From positions 1 through 14,628 of the forward strand of contig JBBQCV010000081.1 of NCBI GenBank assembly GCA_038319115.1: a stretch of 14,628 nt of DNA, in the 5' to 3' direction. Made by a program: the position numbers and the translations under genes. Under the pieces are notes generated by a model. The model saw only the letters and a program-made list of their open reading frames with translations, did not search any database and was not told the origin of the DNA. This document shows positions 14,536 through 14,628 of this stretch, piece by piece. The number at the start of each line of letters is the position of its first letter. Position 1 is the first letter of the stretch. The stretch is from SZAS-79 sp038319115. Its GTDB lineage: Bacteria; Pseudomonadota; Gammaproteobacteria; Burkholderiales; SG8-39.

Positions 14536-14628
14536 TTACTTGCCGGGCAGGCCCACCACCGCTTCGATCTCGACTTTCATGCCCGGGATCGCAAGCTCGC
14601 TCACGCCGATGAGCGTGCTGGCCGGGCG
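14536..14628 (-). CDS. RidA (YjgF/YER057c/UK114) family protein, C-terminal fragment
   Basis: Only the last 30 codons lie in the window; the stop TAA is at 14538-14536 and the gene continues past base 14628. The frame reads RPASTLIGVSELAIPGMKV followed by EIEAVVGLPGK. That matches the C-terminal signature of RidA-family proteins: the RPA(S/R)T start, then a PG.KVEIEA strand. Canonical RidA deaminates reactive enamine/imine intermediates; relatives in catabolic clusters act on other imines or pathway intermediates. The catalytic Arg of canonical RidA is probably the first visible residue (Arg of RPAST). It is on the same strand as and upstream of the panB-like gene, separated by a gap containing operator B, so it is probably a separate unit. 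Confidence 0.78.
   Translation of the reverse strand, partial: RPASTLIGVSELAIPGMKVEIEAVVGLPGK

Overview
The window is GC-rich, densely coding bacterial DNA, with overlapping stop/start junctions and mostly short gaps. The gene families (TRAP transporter with a DctP-type binding protein, FCD-type GntR regulator, phytanoyl-CoA dioxygenases, PAS-rich hybrid kinase with a RocR-like REC-EAL regulator) fit a proteobacterium. A betaproteobacterium of the Burkholderiales type is my best guess, an inference from gene style rather than a marker gene. No rRNA, tRNA, IS element or CRISPR array was seen.

Left part, plus strand, 1-6998: a four-gene signalling operon. (i) A hybrid histidine kinase, 5' truncated by the window edge, with near-identical tandem PAS repeats (426-bp period), one further PAS, HisKA, HATPase, REC and Hpt. 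(ii) A receiver protein whose C-terminal half is a paralogue of the kinase's Hpt but has lost the phospho-histidine. (iii) A receiver with two EAL domains, the first with intact catalytic residues and the second missing key ones. (iv) A RocR-like receiver-EAL protein whose EAL has lost the general-base glutamate. The likely logic is a branched phosphorelay from one Hpt to three closely related receivers, with one probably active c-di-GMP phosphodiesterase and three degenerate partner domains. VieSAB and Roc are the nearest known designs that I recognise. A phytanoyl-CoA dioxygenase-family gene (7056-7889) follows on the same strand after 57 bp.

Right part, minus strand, 14628 down to 7956: a metabolic and transport region. 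In order of transcription it holds the C-terminus of a RidA-family protein (cut by the window end), a PanB-like enzyme with altered active-site residues, an FCD GntR regulator overlapping it by 1 nt, a membrane fatty acid hydroxylase/sterol desaturase-type di-iron enzyme, dctP, an intrinsic terminator, dctQ, dctM, and a second phytanoyl-CoA dioxygenase-family gene. The last gene converges on the first dioxygenase gene.

Two copies of a 19-bp palindrome, GATATA-N7-TATATC, lie just upstream of the panB-like gene and of the hydroxylase gene. These are the heads of the two putative transcription units on either side of gntR. I infer that they are the operators of this GntR protein, which would control its own unit and the hydroxylase-TRAP-dioxygenase unit. 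The transported substrate is not readable from the sequence; the binding protein resembles 2-keto/carboxylic-acid TRAP proteins of the TakP type.
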